NCBI RefSeq assembly: GCF_019880405.1
Contig: NZ_CP082269.1
Span: forward strand, 1,488,001-1,552,000
Direction of reading: 5' to 3'
Length of the DNA stretch: 64,000 nt
From: Enterobacter sp. C2
GTDB taxonomy: Bacteria; Pseudomonadota; Gammaproteobacteria; Enterobacterales; Enterobacteriaceae
Shown here one piece after another: positions 1-10,638 of the stretch (its first letter is position 1; each line of letters opens with the position of its first letter). The position numbers and the translations under genes were made by a program. The notes beneath the pieces were generated by a model, which searched no databases, was not told the origin of the DNA, and was given only the letters and a program-made list of their open reading frames with translations.

Positions 1-60
1 GCTACAAATGTCTTAAAGAGGTAACAAAAAGAAATAATGTGTAAGAATTTATGTATTTTA
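1..60 (-). promoter_or_regulatory. OmpR-binding region of the ompF promoter (gene outside window)
   Basis: Read on the minus strand, the first 60 bases give an AT-rich stretch with TTTCTTTTTGTTACC and ends with TTTGTAGC. This aligns base for base over about 44 bases with my recollection of the E. coli ompF F1-F3 OmpR sites. In E. coli ompF lies directly downstream of asnS in the same direction, so the position also fits. The core promoter and ompF itself would lie left of base 1. Basis: sequence plus remembered alignment. Confidence 0.6.
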
Positions 61-410
61 GGGAACTTTGTGAACCACTTCATGTTTCCAATAGAGTTGC
101 TGATAAAATCAGCAAATCCATTACTATATATATGAATTACTTATGTTTAATGGTGATATAGGATTAACTTATTCAGAAAAGCAGTGAGTGAGACATTTTC
201 TCATTTCTGCGTTTAGACATCTGGATAGCTGTGTGTGTTTTATCCAAATGTGCTAAAGCCAAAAGAGAATTTTTTGTGCAAGTTTTAGTCAGTATGATTT
301 TTGTACAAAATTATTTCTGAAAAATAGTCTTACAGACGCTAATGGGGAAAGGGTTGATTAGGGGAATAACTCACGATTTGTTAACAAAAGTTGACAAGGG
401 AAAGGGAAGA
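61..410. other. Intergenic region upstream of ompF and downstream of asnS
   Basis: About 350 AT-rich bases with no supported coding sequence. In E. coli the equivalent space holds distal ompF control elements (an upstream OmpR site and an IHF site), so it probably serves the same purpose. I could not identify a clear distal OmpR site by eye. Confidence 0.5.
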
Positions 411-432
411 AGGGCCAGCATAGGCTGGCCCT
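411..432 (-). terminator. asnS terminator
   Basis: A 9-bp GC-rich inverted repeat (AGGGCCAGC / GCTGGCCCT, loop ATAG) lies 8 bases past the asnS stop codon. On the minus strand it is followed by TTCTTCCC, a modest T-rich tail. Confidence 0.75.
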
Positions 433-439
433 GAGAGGA

Positions 440-1840
440 TTAGAACGTAGCGTTACGCGGCGTGCGTGGGAACGGAATCACATCGCGAACGTTCTGAACG
501 CCGGTCACATAGGCGATCAGGCGTTCAAAGCCGAGGCCGAAACCGGCGTGCGGTACGGTGCCGTAGCGACGCAGATCGCGATACCACCAGTAGTCCTCTT
601 TATTGAGGCCCATCTCAGCCATACGTGCATCCAGCACGTCCAGACGCTCTTCACGCTGGGAGCCACCGATGATTTCACCGATACCCGGTGCCAGGACGTC
701 CATGGCCGCGACGGTTTTGCCGTCGTCGTTGAGACGCATATAGAACGCTTTGATCTCTTTCGGGTAGTTTTTCACGACCACCGGCGCTTTGAAGTGCTCT
801 TCAGCCAGATAACGCTCGTGCTCGGAGGAGAGATCCACGCCCCAGTAGACCGGGTTCTCGAACTGCTTGCCGCAGTTTTCCAGAATAGTAACTGCGTCGG
901 TGTAGTCTACCTGCGCGAAGTCCGCCTCGATAAAACGCTCCAGACGCGTCACCGCATCTTTATCTACGCGCTCGGCAAAGAACTTCATGTCGTCTGCACG
1001 TTCGGTCAGCACCGCTTTAAAGGCATACTTCAGCATTGCTTCCGCCAGCGCGGCGTTATCTTCCAGATCGGCGAAGGCGATCTCCGGCTCCAGCATCCAG
1101 AACTCAGCCAGGTGACGGCTGGTGTTGGAGTTCTCTGCACGGAAGGTCGGGCCAAAGGTGTAAATTTTTGACAGGGCGCAGGCGTAGGTTTCGCCGTTCA
1201 GCTGGCCGGAAACGGTCAGGAAGGACTCTTTGCCAAAGAAGTCTTTGTCGAAATCGACTTTGCCCTGGTCGTTGCGCGGCAGGTTTTCCAGATCCAGCGT
1301 AGAGACGCGGAACATCTCGCCAGCACCTTCGGTATCGGAGGCGGTGATCAGCGGGGTCGAGACCCAGAAGAAGCCCTGCTCATCAAAGAAGCGGTGCAGC
1401 GCCTGCGCCAGGGTGTGGCGTACGCGAGCCACCGCGCCGATCAGGTTGGTGCGCGGACGCAGGTGCGCCACTTCACGCAGGTACTCGATGCTGTGGCGCT
1501 TGGCCGCCATCGGGTAGGTGTCCGGATCGTCGACCCAGCCGGTCACGTCAACGTGGCTTGCCTGGATCTCAAAGCTCTGGCCCTGGCCCGGAGAGGCAAC
1601 AACCTTGCCGGTCACCACCACGGAACAGCCGGTGGTCAGATGCAGGACTTCATCATTGTAATTGGGCAGAGAATTATTAATAACGGCCTGTACAGGATCA
1701 AAGCAGGAACCGTCATAGACGGCCAGGAAGGAGATGCCAGCTTTTGAATCTCGGCGGGTACGTACCCATCCGCGCACGGTGACTTCTTGGTCAACGGCGA
1801 CGCGGCCCTGGAGTACGTCGGCTACAGGCACAACGCTCAT
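440..1840 (-). CDS. asnS: Asparaginyl-tRNA synthetase
   Basis: Charges tRNA-Asn with asparagine in the cytoplasm. The 466-residue protein has the N-terminal OB-fold anticodon-binding domain (roughly residues 1-110) and a class II catalytic core. Motif 2 is in the [16 protein letters not shown] stretch, and the C-terminal GFGLGFERL is motif 3. The start is placed at [10 protein letters not shown], as in E. coli; a longer frame adds 15 residues with no family support. Length and sequence are near-identical to the E. coli enzyme. It is a single gene, separated from pncB by a terminator. Confidence 0.97.
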   Translation of the reverse strand: MSVVPVADVLQGRVAVDQEVTVRGWVRTRRDSKAGISFLAVYDGSCFDPVQAVINNSLPNYNDEVLHLTTGCSVVVTGKVVASPGQGQSFEIQASHVDVTGWVDDPDTYPMAAKRHSIEYLREVAHLRPRTNLIGAVARVRHTLAQALHRFFDEQGFFWVSTPLITASDTEGAGEMFRVSTLDLENLPRNDQGKVDFDKDFFGKESFLTVSGQLNGETYACALSKIYTFGPTFRAENSNTSRHLAEFWMLEPEIAFADLEDNAALAEAMLKYAFKAVLTERADDMKFFAERVDKDAVTRLERFIEADFAQVDYTDAVTILENCGKQFENPVYWGVDLSSEHERYLAEEHFKAPVVVKNYPKEIKAFYMRLNDDGKTVAAMDVLAPGIGEIIGGSQREERLDVLDARMAEMGLNKEDYWWYRDLRRYGTVPHAGFGLGFERLIAYVTGVQNVRDVIPFPRTPRNATF

Positions 1841-1976
1841 AATATTCTCTCTGTTAATTGTCCGAAAAATACGTTTTCCACCCAAAGAGGGGGTTTGCCT
1901 ATGTTACCTGGCGTGCGCCATCAGACAAGCAGAATTAACAGTAAGAAGGGAAGAAATAAGAAATTAATAAAGAAAA

Positions 1977-1995
1977 GGGAGCCGAAGCGGCTCCC
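1977..1995 (-). terminator. pncB terminator
   Basis: Stem GGGAGCCG / CGGCTCCC with a short loop, followed on the minus strand by TTTTCTTTATT, 8 bases after the pncB stop codon. Confidence 0.8.
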
Positions 1996-2003
1996 TGCGT
2001 GGA

Positions 2004-3206
2004 TTAGCTGGCTTTTTTCACCTGCGGCAGATCGAACGCCTCACGCAGCGCCCGAACAAAGGCTTTATCGTGACAGATGGTTTTACCCGGGCTGTCAGAG
2101 AGTTTTGCCACCGGTTTGCCGTTACACTCAACGAGCTTAATAACGATGTTCAGCGGCTTCACCTGCGGAATGTCGCAGGTTAGGCGCGTGCCAATGCCAA
2201 AGCTCAGATTCACCCGCGCGGAGAAGTGGCGATAGAGATCCAGCGCTTTTTTCAGGTCGAGGTTGTCCGAGAACACCAGCACCTTGCTGAGCGGATCGAT
2301 ACCCAGCTTTTGATAGTGGGCAATCGCTTTTTCACCCCACTCAACCGGATCGCCTGAGTCGTGGCGCAGGCCCTGGTAGCGGGAGGCAAACTCTGGGCCA
2401 AAGTCGCGCAAGAAGGCGTCCATAGTAATGCAGTCGGTCAGGGCAATGCCCAACTGATCGGGGTATTCGGTTAGCCAGGCGGCAAGCGCGGCGCGCTGGC
2501 TGGTGGCCAGCTCAGGGCTGATCTGCTGGTGGGCCTGGAACCACTCGTGTGCCTGCGTCCCCATCGGGGTTAAGTTCAGGCGGCGAGCGAGATCGTAGTT
2601 GCTGGTGCCGACAAACCACGACTCCTGCTGCAGGCGCTCAACGATAGCCTGCTGCACGTCGCGGGAGAAGCGGCGGCGGGTGCCGAAGTCCATCAGACGG
2701 AAGCGGGACATATCCAGTCCGGCGGTCATCTGCGAGAAATTCGCCAGCTTCTCTTCGAGGGTTGCCAGCGCTTCACTGACGCCCGCATCCGGCGAGCGGT
2801 AGCGGTGCACCACCTCGCTGATCACCGCCAGCAGCGGCACTTCCCACATGATCACCTCGCGCCATGGACCGGCGAGGCGAATAGAGAGCTTGCCCTGGTC
2901 ATTGGTAATAACAACCTGGCTTGGGTCATAGCGGAACGTCCGCAGCCAGTCGAGATAGTCGGCGCGGAAGAAGGGCAGGCTGGAGAGCCACTGGTATTCA
3001 TCATCCTGCAGGCGCAGATGCTGCATGGCATCAACCTGCTCGCGAATGGCATCCGCATAGATACCCAGCAGGTCATCGCCCCGGCAGCGAAACTCAGCCG
3101 ACACGTGGACATCATGATATTGATGAAAAACCGCCTGCTGCATATGCAGCTTATAGGCATCGGTATCAAGCAGCGTTCGCAGAATAGGGGTCGCGAGTTG
3201 TGTCAT
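2004..3206 (-). CDS. pncB: Nicotinate phosphoribosyltransferase
   Basis: Converts nicotinate, PRPP and ATP to nicotinate mononucleotide in NAD salvage. The 400-residue product matches E. coli PncB along its length, including the N-terminal [17 protein letters not shown], the central FGTRRRFS and the GLRHDSGDP phosphoribosyl-binding segment. The start is at MTQLATPIL, five residues inside the longest frame, by homology. It is divergent from pepN; the 262-bp gap between them carries a TATACT -10 candidate for pncB (complement of 3271-3276). I saw no clear NadR box. Confidence 0.97.
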   Translation of the reverse strand: MTQLATPILRTLLDTDAYKLHMQQAVFHQYHDVHVSAEFRCRGDDLLGIYADAIREQVDAMQHLRLQDDEYQWLSSLPFFRADYLDWLRTFRYDPSQVVITNDQGKLSIRLAGPWREVIMWEVPLLAVISEVVHRYRSPDAGVSEALATLEEKLANFSQMTAGLDMSRFRLMDFGTRRRFSRDVQQAIVERLQQESWFVGTSNYDLARRLNLTPMGTQAHEWFQAHQQISPELATSQRAALAAWLTEYPDQLGIALTDCITMDAFLRDFGPEFASRYQGLRHDSGDPVEWGEKAIAHYQKLGIDPLSKVLVFSDNLDLKKALDLYRHFSARVNLSFGIGTRLTCDIPQVKPLNIVIKLVECNGKPVAKLSDSPGKTICHDKAFVRALREAFDLPQVKKAS

Positions 3207-3468
3207 GGTGCGCCGTAGCATCCTCTCACTGGAGCGTATCCATCAAAGCCAAAGCAGATAAAGACGCAGGAGTATACCTTGATTATCGGTTTAATGAACC
3301 TGGATCACAACACAACCGCGTAAGATGTACGAGGGCAATTTGTGCCTCTGTTATCAAAATGTAGCAAACAGGGCTTTTTGCCTTGAAAAGAGTGAGTTTC
3401 TGCGTAGCGCGAATGAGGCAACAGGAATAGACTGAGTCGTTACCCTAATGAGATGCTAAAGGTTTTTT

Positions 3469-6081
3469 ATGACTCAACAGCCCCAAGCCAAATACCGCCA
3501 CGACTACCGTGCGCCAGATTACCTGATTAGCGATATTGACCTGACTTTCGATCTTGATGCTGTTAAAACCGTCGTTACGGCTGAGAGCACCGTCTCCCGC
3601 CATGGCGCAACGGCCGAGCCTTTACGTCTTAACGGCGAAGATCTGACTCTCGTCTCTCTCTACGTAGACGGCCAGCCGTGGTCTGATTACCAGATCGCTG
3701 AGAACGCGCTGGTAATCAATAACCTGCCGGAAAGGTTTACCCTGCGCATCGTCAACGAGATTAGCCCGGCCACCAATACCGCGCTGGAAGGGCTCTACCA
3801 GTCAGGCGAAGCGCTCTGCACCCAGTGTGAAGCCGAAGGCTTCCGCCATATTACCTGGTACCTTGACCGTCCGGATGTGCTGGCGCGCTTTACCACTAAA
3901 ATCATCGCCGATAAAAGCAAATACCCGTTCCTGCTCTCCAACGGTAACCGCGTAGGTGAGGGCGAGCTGGAGAATGGTCGTCACTGGGTGCAGTGGCAGG
4001 ATCCATTCCCGAAACCCTGCTACCTGTTTGCGCTGGTGGCCGGTGATTTCGACGTGCTGCGCGATACCTATACCACCCGTTCCGGCCGCGAAGTGGCGCT
4101 GGAGCTGTTTGTCGATCGCGGTAACCTTGACCGCGCCCCGTGGGCGATGACCTCCCTGCAAAACTCCATGAAGTGGGATGAAGAGCGCTTTGGTCTTGAG
4201 TACGACCTCGACATCTATATGATCGTCGCCGTGGATTTCTTCAACATGGGGGCGATGGAGAACAAAGGCCTCAACGTCTTTAACTCCAAATACGTGCTGG
4301 CCCGCACCGACACCGCTACCGATAAAGATTATCTCGATATTGAGCGCGTGATTGGCCACGAGTACTTCCATAACTGGACCGGCAACCGCGTGACCTGCCG
4401 CGACTGGTTCCAGCTGAGCCTGAAAGAGGGGCTGACCGTGTTCCGCGATCAGGAGTTCAGCTCCGATCTCGGTTCCCGCGCGGTGAACCGCATCAGCAAC
4501 GTGCGCACCATGCGTGGCCTGCAGTTTGCGGAAGATGCCAGCCCGATGGCGCACCCGATCCGTCCGGACAAAGTCATCGAGATGAACAACTTCTACACCC
4601 TGACGGTGTATGAGAAGGGGTCAGAGGTGATCCGCATGCTGCATACCCTGCTGGGGGAGGAGAACTTCCAGCGCGGGATGCAGCTCTACTTTGAACGCCA
4701 CGACGGCAGTGCCGCCACCTGCGACGATTTCGTCCAGGCGATGGAAGACGCCTCCAACGTCGACCTCTCACATTTCCGTCGCTGGTACAGCCAGTCCGGT
4801 ACGCCGATTGTGACAGTGCGCGACGACTACAACCCAGAGACCGAGCAGTACACCCTGACCATCAGCCAGCGCACGCCGCCGACGCCGGATCAGGAAGAGA
4901 AGCTGCCCCTGCACATTCCGTTTGATATTGAGCTGTACGACAACGAGGGCCAGGTTATTCCGCTGCAAAAAGAGGGGCATCCGGTACACAACGTGCTCAA
5001 CGTCACTCAGGAGGAGCAGACCTTTGTCTTTGATAAGGTCTACTTCCAGCCGGTGCCGTCCCTGCTGCGCGAGTTCTCCGCGCCGGTGAAGCTGGAGTAT
5101 AAGTGGAGCGATCAGCAGCTGACGTTCCTGATGCGCCATGCACGCAACGACTTCTCCCGCTGGGATGCGGCCCAGAGCCTGCTGACGACCTACATCAAGC
5201 TCAACGTCGCCCGCCACCAGCAGGGTCAGCCGCTGTCGCTGCCGCTGCACGTGGCCGACGCCTTCCGGGCGATCCTGCTGGATGCCGATATCGATCCGGC
5301 GCTGGCGGCAGAGATCCTGACCCTGCCTGGCGCAGGCGAAATGGCCGAGCTGTTCGATATCATCGATCCGGTGGCGATCGTTGCCGTCCGCGAGGCGCTG
5401 ACCCGCACTCTGGCGACCGAACTTTCCGACGAGTTCCTTGCGGTCTACAACGCGCATAAGCTCGATGCTTACCGGGTTGAACATGCGGATATCGGCAAGC
5501 GTTCGCTGCGCAACACCTGCCTGCGCTATCTGGCGTTTGGCGACGCGAAGCTGGGCGATGCCTTGGTTACTCAGCAGTATCACACTGCGGACAACATGAC
5601 CGACGCGCTGGCGGCGCTCTCTGCCGCCGTCGCGGCGCAGCTGCCGTGCCGTGACGCGCTGATGCAGGAGTACGATGATAAGTGGCATCAGGACGGTCTG
5701 GTGATGGACAAGTGGTTTATTCTGCAGGCCACCAGCCCGGCCAGCAACGTGCTGGAGACCGTACGCGGCCTGCTTAACCACCGCTCCTTTACGCTCAGCA
5801 ACCCGAACCGCGTGCGCTCGCTGATTGGTGCATTCGCCGGTAGCAACCCGGCGGCGTTCCATACTGAAGACGGCAGCGGCTACCGTTTCATGGTTGAGAT
5901 GCTGACCGAGCTTAACAGCCGTAACCCGCAGGTGGCGTCGCGTCTGATTGAGCCGCTGATCCGCCTGAAACGTTACGATGAAGGGCGTCAGACCCAGATG
6001 CGTGCCGCGCTGGAGCAGTTGAAAGGGCTGGAAAACCTCTCCGGCGATCTCTACGAGAAGATTGCCAAGGCGCTGGCCTGA
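3469..6081 (+). CDS. pepN: Aminopeptidase N
   Basis: Zinc-dependent M1 aminopeptidase, the main broad-specificity cytoplasmic aminopeptidase in enterobacteria. The 870 residues equal the E. coli length. The substrate-binding GAMEN motif is at residues 261-265. The zinc motif HEYFH is at 297-301, with the third ligand Glu in the downstream LKEGLTVF segment. An N-terminal beta domain precedes the thermolysin-like catalytic domain, and a long helical C-terminal domain closes the cavity. It is a single gene divergent from pncB and convergent with ssuB. Confidence 0.98.
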   Translation: MTQQPQAKYRHDYRAPDYLISDIDLTFDLDAVKTVVTAESTVSRHGATAEPLRLNGEDLTLVSLYVDGQPWSDYQIAENALVINNLPERFTLRIVNEISPATNTALEGLYQSGEALCTQCEAEGFRHITWYLDRPDVLARFTTKIIADKSKYPFLLSNGNRVGEGELENGRHWVQWQDPFPKPCYLFALVAGDFDVLRDTYTTRSGREVALELFVDRGNLDRAPWAMTSLQNSMKWDEERFGLEYDLDIYMIVAVDFFNMGAMENKGLNVFNSKYVLARTDTATDKDYLDIERVIGHEYFHNWTGNRVTCRDWFQLSLKEGLTVFRDQEFSSDLGSRAVNRISNVRTMRGLQFAEDASPMAHPIRPDKVIEMNNFYTLTVYEKGSEVIRMLHTLLGEENFQRGMQLYFERHDGSAATCDDFVQAMEDASNVDLSHFRRWYSQSGTPIVTVRDDYNPETEQYTLTISQRTPPTPDQEEKLPLHIPFDIELYDNEGQVIPLQKEGHPVHNVLNVTQEEQTFVFDKVYFQPVPSLLREFSAPVKLEYKWSDQQLTFLMRHARNDFSRWDAAQSLLTTYIKLNVARHQQGQPLSLPLHVADAFRAILLDADIDPALAAEILTLPGAGEMAELFDIIDPVAIVAVREALTRTLATELSDEFLAVYNAHKLDAYRVEHADIGKRSLRNTCLRYLAFGDAKLGDALVTQQYHTADNMTDALAALSAAVAAQLPCRDALMQEYDDKWHQDGLVMDKWFILQATSPASNVLETVRGLLNHRSFTLSNPNRVRSLIGAFAGSNPAAFHTEDGSGYRFMVEMLTELNSRNPQVASRLIEPLIRLKRYDEGRQTQMRAALEQLKGLENLSGDLYEKIAKALA

Positions 6082-6089
6082 TGTAAAAA

Positions 6090-6116
6090 AGCCCGGTGGC
6101 AGGTGGCCCCCGGGCT
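6090..6116 (-). terminator. Terminator of the ssu operon
   Basis: Inverted repeat AGCCCGG / CCGGGCT between the convergent pepN and ssuB genes. On the minus strand the stem is followed by TTTTTT, so it most likely ends the ssu transcript. There is no T-run on the pepN side. Confidence 0.7.
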
Positions 6117-6149
6117 AACGGTTTCGCTCTCTCCCGGTGGGAGAGAGCA

Positions 6150-6920
6150 TCAGGCGTGGGCAGTTATCAACGTCCGTTCGCTCACCCCGCGCTGCATCAC
6201 CCGATCCAGTACCTCTGCCTCCAGCTCTGCCAGGCGCGCCGAACCTACGCGGCGAGGCCGTGGGATATCCACGGATAGATCCAGACCAATTTTCCCCTCT
6301 TCTATTAACAGGACGCGGTCGGCCATGGCGACGGCTTCGCTCACATCATGCGTTACCAGAAGCACCGTAAAGCCATGCTCCTGCCACAAAGATTCGATTA
6401 GCGCCTGCATGTCGATACGGGTCAGAGCATCGAGCGCGCCGAGCGGCTCATCCAGCAGCAGCAGGCCGGGACGGTGGATCAGGGCCCTGGCAAGCGCCAC
6501 GCGCTGTTTTTGCCCCCCGGAAAGTGCTGCTGGCCACTCACCCCCACGGTTTTCCAGACCGACGGCGGCCAGCGCCTGACGGGCACGCTCGCGCCAGCTC
6601 CCCTTCAGCCCCAGGCCAACGTTATCGACCACTGTTTTCCACGGCAGCAGGCGCGCGTCCTGAAACATCATCCGCGTGTCGTCCTGAATCGTGGCCAGCG
6701 GCGTCGTCCCCGCCAGGATTTCGCCGCCGTCGGGTGCCTCCAGCCCGGCCAAAAGGCGCAGCAACGTACTTTTCCCGCCGCCGCTGCGACCCACAATGGC
6801 CACAAATTGTCCCGCAGGAATATGCAGATCCAGCTCATTAAGAACGGTGTTATCGCCATAGCGTTTGATAATGCCGTTCAGTAGCAACGGCGTACCTTGA
6901 TTAAGCCGGGCAGTATTCAT
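6150..6920 (-). CDS. ssuB: Aliphatic sulfonate ABC transporter ATPase
   Basis: ATP-hydrolysing subunit of the SsuABC importer for alkanesulfonates. At 256 residues it has Walker [10 protein letters not shown] at 44-52, the signature LSGGQKQR and Walker B LLLLDEP followed by the H-loop VTHD. It is the last gene of ssuEADCB; its ATG overlaps the ssuC stop in an ATGA junction, indicating translational coupling. In enterobacteria the operon is switched on by sulfur starvation through Cbl/CysB. Confidence 0.95.
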   Translation of the reverse strand: MNTARLNQGTPLLLNGIIKRYGDNTVLNELDLHIPAGQFVAIVGRSGGGKSTLLRLLAGLEAPDGGEILAGTTPLATIQDDTRMMFQDARLLPWKTVVDNVGLGLKGSWRERARQALAAVGLENRGGEWPAALSGGQKQRVALARALIHRPGLLLLDEPLGALDALTRIDMQALIESLWQEHGFTVLLVTHDVSEAVAMADRVLLIEEGKIGLDLSVDIPRPRRVGSARLAELEAEVLDRVMQRGVSERTLITAHA

Positions 6921-7708
6921 GCTTTAGCCTCCTGATGGGTATAGGCCGGATTCCAGCGCAGCCAGACGCGTTCCAGCCCCTGGGCGCTGACGTCAGCAAG
7001 CTTGCCGAGCAGGGCATAGAGGATAATGGCCACCACTACCACGTCCGTTTGCAGAAACTCACGGGCATTCATGGCCAGATAGCCAATGCCGGAGTTGGCC
7101 GAAATCGTTTCAGCGACAATCAGCGTCAGCCACATCAATCCCAGTGCAAAGCGCACGCCCACCATAATGGAAGGAAGAGCGCCCGGCAGGATCACATGGA
7201 CAAACAGGGCGAAACCGGATAAGCCGTAGCTGCGCGCCATCTCTACCAGCCCGCGGTCAATATTACGAATGCCGTGCCAGGTATTGATGTAGATTGGGAA
7301 CAGCGTGCCCAGCGCCACCAGGAAAATTTTTGCGCTCTCATCGATACCAAACCACAAAATCACCAGTGGGATCAGTGCCAGATGCGGCACGTTGCGCAGC
7401 ATCTGAATAGAGGTATCCAGCAGTCGCTCGCCCCAGCGGGAGAGGCCGCTGATAAGCCCCAGCGTCAGGCCAATACTTCCGCCAATCGAAAAGCCAATCA
7501 CTGCGCGCCAGGAGCTAATTGCCAGGTGCTGCCACAGCTCGCCGCTAACGCTCAGCGACCAGAAAGCCTCTACAACCCCCTCAGGAGAGGGCAGAATGCG
7601 GCTCGACAGCCAGCCTGTTGACGACGCCAGTTGCCATATCGCCACGATGCCGACGGGTAAAAACCAGGGGGCAGCACGCAGCAGCCATTTTTGTGAGGTG
7701 GCGGACAT
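6917..7708 (-). CDS. ssuC: Aliphatic sulfonate ABC transporter permease
   Basis: Inner-membrane subunit of the alkanesulfonate importer, 263 residues, with about six hydrophobic segments. The EAA-like loop lies around [28 protein letters not shown] in split form, typical of the nitrate/sulfonate/taurine permease family. It follows ssuD after 9 bases and overlaps ssuB by 4 bases. Confidence 0.95.
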   Translation of the reverse strand: MSATSQKWLLRAAPWFLPVGIVAIWQLASSTGWLSSRILPSPEGVVEAFWSLSVSGELWQHLAISSWRAVIGFSIGGSIGLTLGLISGLSRWGERLLDTSIQMLRNVPHLALIPLVILWFGIDESAKIFLVALGTLFPIYINTWHGIRNIDRGLVEMARSYGLSGFALFVHVILPGALPSIMVGVRFALGLMWLTLIVAETISANSGIGYLAMNAREFLQTDVVVVAIILYALLGKLADVSAQGLERVWLRWNPAYTHQEAKA

Positions 7709-7717
7709 CGTGACTCC

Positions 7718-8863
7718 TTAGCTTTGCGCCGCTTTTTGCGGGATAAAGGTGTTGGCCACCGCTTCGCCCTGAAGCGGCAGCGGGCGCGGCTGCGGCACCT
7801 CCGGGATAGCAACATCCAGGTGCGGGAATAGCAGCTCGCCGACTTTATACGCCTCTTCCAGATGCGGATAGCCGGAGAGGATAAAGCTGTCGATACCGAG
7901 TCCGGCATACTCGTTAATCCGCGCCGCCACGGTTGGGCCATCACCCACCAGGGCGGTCCCTGCGCCGCCGCGCACCAGTCCCACCCCTGCCCACAGGTTC
8001 GGGCTGATCTCCAGATTTTCACGCTTGCCGTTATGCAGGGAGGCCATCCGGTGCTGCCCGACGGAGTCGGTTTTGGCAAAGGCGGCCTGCGCTTTGGCGA
8101 TAGTGTCATCATCCAGATGCGCGATCAGACGGTCAGCCGCCTGCCACGCCTCTTCATTGGTTTCGCGCACAATCACGTGCAGACGAATACCAAAGCGCAC
8201 CGTCCGACCCTGCGCGGCCGCTTTGGCACGCACCTGAGCAATCTTCTCCTTAACCAGCGCCGGCGGTTCGCCCCAGGTCAAATAGAGATCAACCTGCTCA
8301 GCCGCCAGATCCTGTGCCACGTCCGACGACCCGCCAAAGTAGAGGGGAGGGCGCGGCTGCTGTACCGGCGGAAAGTAGAGTTTCGCGTCCCGGACATGAA
8401 TATGTTTGCCTTCAAACGTCACGGTGTCGCCCTCCAGCAGACGACGCCAGACGCGGGTAAACTCGGCGGAAGCCTCGTAGCGCTCAGTGTGATCGAGGAA
8501 TACACCGTCGCCTGCCAGCTCCTGCGGATCGCTGCCGGTCACCAGGTTAAAGAGGGCACGGCCATTAGAGAGCCTGTCCAGCGTCGCCGCCTGGCGGGCG
8601 GCCACGGTAGGCGAGACCACGCTCGGGCGCAGCGCAACGAGAAACTTTAGCCGCTGGGTCACGGGGATCAGGGAAGCGGCAACCAGCCATGCATCTTCGC
8701 AGGAGCGCCCGGTGGGGATCAGCACGCCGCTAAAGCCGATTCGGTCCGCGGCCTGGGCAATCTGCTGCAGATAGCCATGATCGACCGGGCGGGAACCCTC
8801 TTCTGTGCCAAGATAATGCCCATCACCGTGGGTAGGTAAAAACCAGAAAAGATTCAGGCTCAT
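7718..8863 (-). CDS. ssuD: FMNH2-dependent alkanesulfonate monooxygenase
   Basis: Cleaves alkanesulfonates to the aldehyde and sulfite using reduced flavin from SsuE, freeing sulfur for cysteine synthesis. The product has 381 residues, the same as E. coli SsuD, and belongs to the bacterial luciferase-like TIM-barrel family (N-terminus [19 protein letters not shown]). Its ATG overlaps the ssuA stop by 4 bases. Confidence 0.96.
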   Translation of the reverse strand: MSLNLFWFLPTHGDGHYLGTEEGSRPVDHGYLQQIAQAADRIGFSGVLIPTGRSCEDAWLVAASLIPVTQRLKFLVALRPSVVSPTVAARQAATLDRLSNGRALFNLVTGSDPQELAGDGVFLDHTERYEASAEFTRVWRRLLEGDTVTFEGKHIHVRDAKLYFPPVQQPRPPLYFGGSSDVAQDLAAEQVDLYLTWGEPPALVKEKIAQVRAKAAAQGRTVRFGIRLHVIVRETNEEAWQAADRLIAHLDDDTIAKAQAAFAKTDSVGQHRMASLHNGKRENLEISPNLWAGVGLVRGGAGTALVGDGPTVAARINEYAGLGIDSFILSGYPHLEEAYKVGELLFPHLDVAIPEVPQPRPLPLQGEAVANTFIPQKAAQS

Positions 8864-9822
8864 GATTTAGTTCCTTTAGTGTCTGCGGGTTGCCAGATAC
8901 GGTCGCGAATGTTCACCTGTTTTGGAACGAGGCGATTTTGATAAAAGAGATCGGCAGTTTGTTGCTGCAGCGCCGCGACGTGGTCATTGACCGGAGTAAT
9001 CGTGGTCGGCGGACGGTGGTCGAGATAGGTGGCGATCACCGGCTCAGGTAAACCCATTGTTTTCGCCAGCAGAGCGATGCTCTCAGGCCGCTGGCTCTGC
9101 GTCAGGGCATCCGCCTGGGAGAACGTATCGAGTACGCTCTGAATAAACGCTCCGTTCTTTTCGGCATAGGGGCGGGCGGCCAGATAGAAGGAGCCGGTCT
9201 GCTTCAGCGTTGTGCCATCTTTCAGCACCCGCACGCCGCCCTGCAGCAAGGCGGCAGAGTAGTACGGATCCCAGATTGCCCAGGCGTCCACGTTTTTCTG
9301 TTGGAATGCCGCGCGAGCATCGGCAGGGGTCAGATAGACAGGTTGAATATCTTTGAACGTAAGCCCGGCCTCCTGTAACGCGCGCAGCAGCAGATTGTGC
9401 GAGCTGGAGCCTTTCTGGAACGCGACCTTGTGACCTTTCAGATCGGCGACGCGTTTAATGGCGCTGTTTTCAGCCACCAGGATCACCTCAGCCTTAGGCT
9501 TGGCAGGCTCTACGCCTACGTAGACCAGATCCGCGCCCGCTGCCTGGGCAAAGATAGGCGGAATATCACCGGTGCTGCCGAGATCGATACTGCCGACGTT
9601 CAGCGCCTCAAGCATCTGCGGCCCCGCCGGGAATTCGACCCAGGAAAATGTTGTAGTAGGGAAACGTTTTTCTAAAAGCTGGTGGCTTTTCGCCAACACC
9701 ATGCTGACGCTCCCTTTTTGATAGCCGATGCGCAGACTTTCCGGAGAGGTTTCCGCGGCATGACTCAGCGATGAGAGTGCCAGCACTCCAGCCAGCCCGA
9801 TGCGGGTCAGGATTTTAAACAT
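8860..9822 (-). CDS. ssuA: Aliphatic sulfonate-binding periplasmic protein
   Basis: Captures alkanesulfonates in the periplasm for SsuBC. The start [18 protein letters not shown] opens a typical signal peptide ending near SHA-AE, giving 320 residues against 319 in E. coli. The open frame extends 55 codons further upstream, but only into ssuE in another frame. The conserved [20 protein letters not shown] segment is intact. It overlaps ssuE by 8 bases. Confidence 0.95.
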   Translation of the reverse strand: MFKILTRIGLAGVLALSSLSHAAETSPESLRIGYQKGSVSMVLAKSHQLLEKRFPTTTFSWVEFPAGPQMLEALNVGSIDLGSTGDIPPIFAQAAGADLVYVGVEPAKPKAEVILVAENSAIKRVADLKGHKVAFQKGSSSHNLLLRALQEAGLTFKDIQPVYLTPADARAAFQQKNVDAWAIWDPYYSAALLQGGVRVLKDGTTLKQTGSFYLAARPYAEKNGAFIQSVLDTFSQADALTQSQRPESIALLAKTMGLPEPVIATYLDHRPPTTITPVNDHVAALQQQTADLFYQNRLVPKQVNIRDRIWQPADTKGTKS

Positions 9823-10390
9823 GTGCCACTCCTTGCGGTTGGCTAAATGCGGGCGCCTGAACATCGCGGCGGTGCAGAGCCTGCCAGAAGGTTTCCAGCG
9901 CCTCATCAAGACGGTGATGTAAATTCGGCGTGAAATGGGGGTTATGCTGATAGTCGATGACCTGCGAATCATCAGCAAAGACACCATGTAAAATCTCCTG
10001 CGCCTTGAGGGCGTTGAGCACTGGCTTCAGGGCGTAATCCACTGCCAGCATATGGGCAACCGTACCCCCAGTGGCCAGCGGCAACACGACCTTGCCAGCC
10101 AGGGCACGTTCGGGAAGAAGATCGAGTAAGGTTTTTAGCGCGCCGGAAAAGGAGGCTTTATAGACAGGCGTCGCCACAATCAGCCCGTCAGCGTCCTTAA
10201 GTTGTTCGGTCAGGGCGTTGAGCGCCGGGCTATCAAATCGGGCATAGAGCAGATCTTCAGCGTCAAATTTATGAAGATGCCAGTGAAGAACGTCCACATC
10301 CAGTGCCTGGAGCTTTTCGCGAGCATAGTCCAGTAATGTGTTGGAACGAGAGGGAAAGCGTGGACTTCCGGCCAGGGTAATAACGCGCAT
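9815..10390 (-). CDS. ssuE: NADPH-dependent FMN reductase of the ssu operon
   Basis: Supplies FMNH2 to SsuD. The 191-residue flavodoxin-like protein starts MRVITLAGSPR, the phosphate-binding loop of the family, with SRSNTLL following. It is the first gene of ssuEADCB. The AT-rich 100 bases upstream (10391-10490) presumably hold the Cbl-dependent promoter. In E. coli fimbrial genes lie between ssuE and pyrD; here the two are adjacent and divergent. Confidence 0.95.
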   Translation of the reverse strand: MRVITLAGSPRFPSRSNTLLDYAREKLQALDVDVLHWHLHKFDAEDLLYARFDSPALNALTEQLKDADGLIVATPVYKASFSGALKTLLDLLPERALAGKVVLPLATGGTVAHMLAVDYALKPVLNALKAQEILHGVFADDSQVIDYQHNPHFTPNLHHRLDEALETFWQALHRRDVQAPAFSQPQGVAHV

Positions 10391-10527
10391 GCTTGCTCCT
10401 TATAACCAATTGTTTGCTTTTATCTAACATTGATAACAATTTTCAGGAGTGTGGCACCGTGTGGAACTTCCACTAAATAATTTATTCGAGACTAGATAGC
10501 TAAAAAGTAGATAAAGTGGGCGTAGAG

Positions 10528-10543
10528 AGGAAAACGTTTGCGT
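10528..10543 (+). promoter_or_regulatory. PurR box upstream of pyrD
   Basis: AGGAAAACGTTTGCGT matches the 16-bp PurR operator consensus ANGCAANCGNTTNCNT at all but one defined position, with the central CG and both half-sites in place. E. coli pyrD is PurR-repressed, so the site fits the gene. Confidence 0.75.
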
Positions 10544-10594
10544 TTTATCCGAATTATTTGCCCCAGGTCAATTCCCTTTCGCTTCGCAATCGCA

Positions 10595-10623
10595 GATAAT
10601 ACGCCCCCGGTTTGCACACCGGG
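10595..10623 (+). promoter_or_regulatory. pyrD promoter -10 and CTP/UTP-sensing leader hairpin
   Basis: GATAAT (10595-10600) is followed by a C-run start region, then CCCGG (10606-10610) and CCGGG (10619-10623) able to pair just ahead of the Shine-Dalgarno CAGGAG. This copies the known E. coli pyrD arrangement. There, starting at C with ample CTP makes a hairpin that blocks translation, and starting further downstream at G avoids it. Confidence 0.7.
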
Positions 10624-10638
10624 AATCCAGGAGAGTTC

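Noticed and set aside
181-300. Distal OmpR (F4) site for ompF
   Set aside because: Looked for it in the upstream region but found no convincing match to the expected motif.
548-1171. Rightward open frame inside asnS
   Set aside because: Antisense to a certain gene; no Shine-Dalgarno or family features, explained by high GC and codon bias of asnS.
4768-5862. Leftward 364-codon frame inside pepN
   Set aside because: Mirror frame of a strongly biased GC-rich gene; residue make-up (Arg, Gln, Val rich) is that of an antisense shadow.
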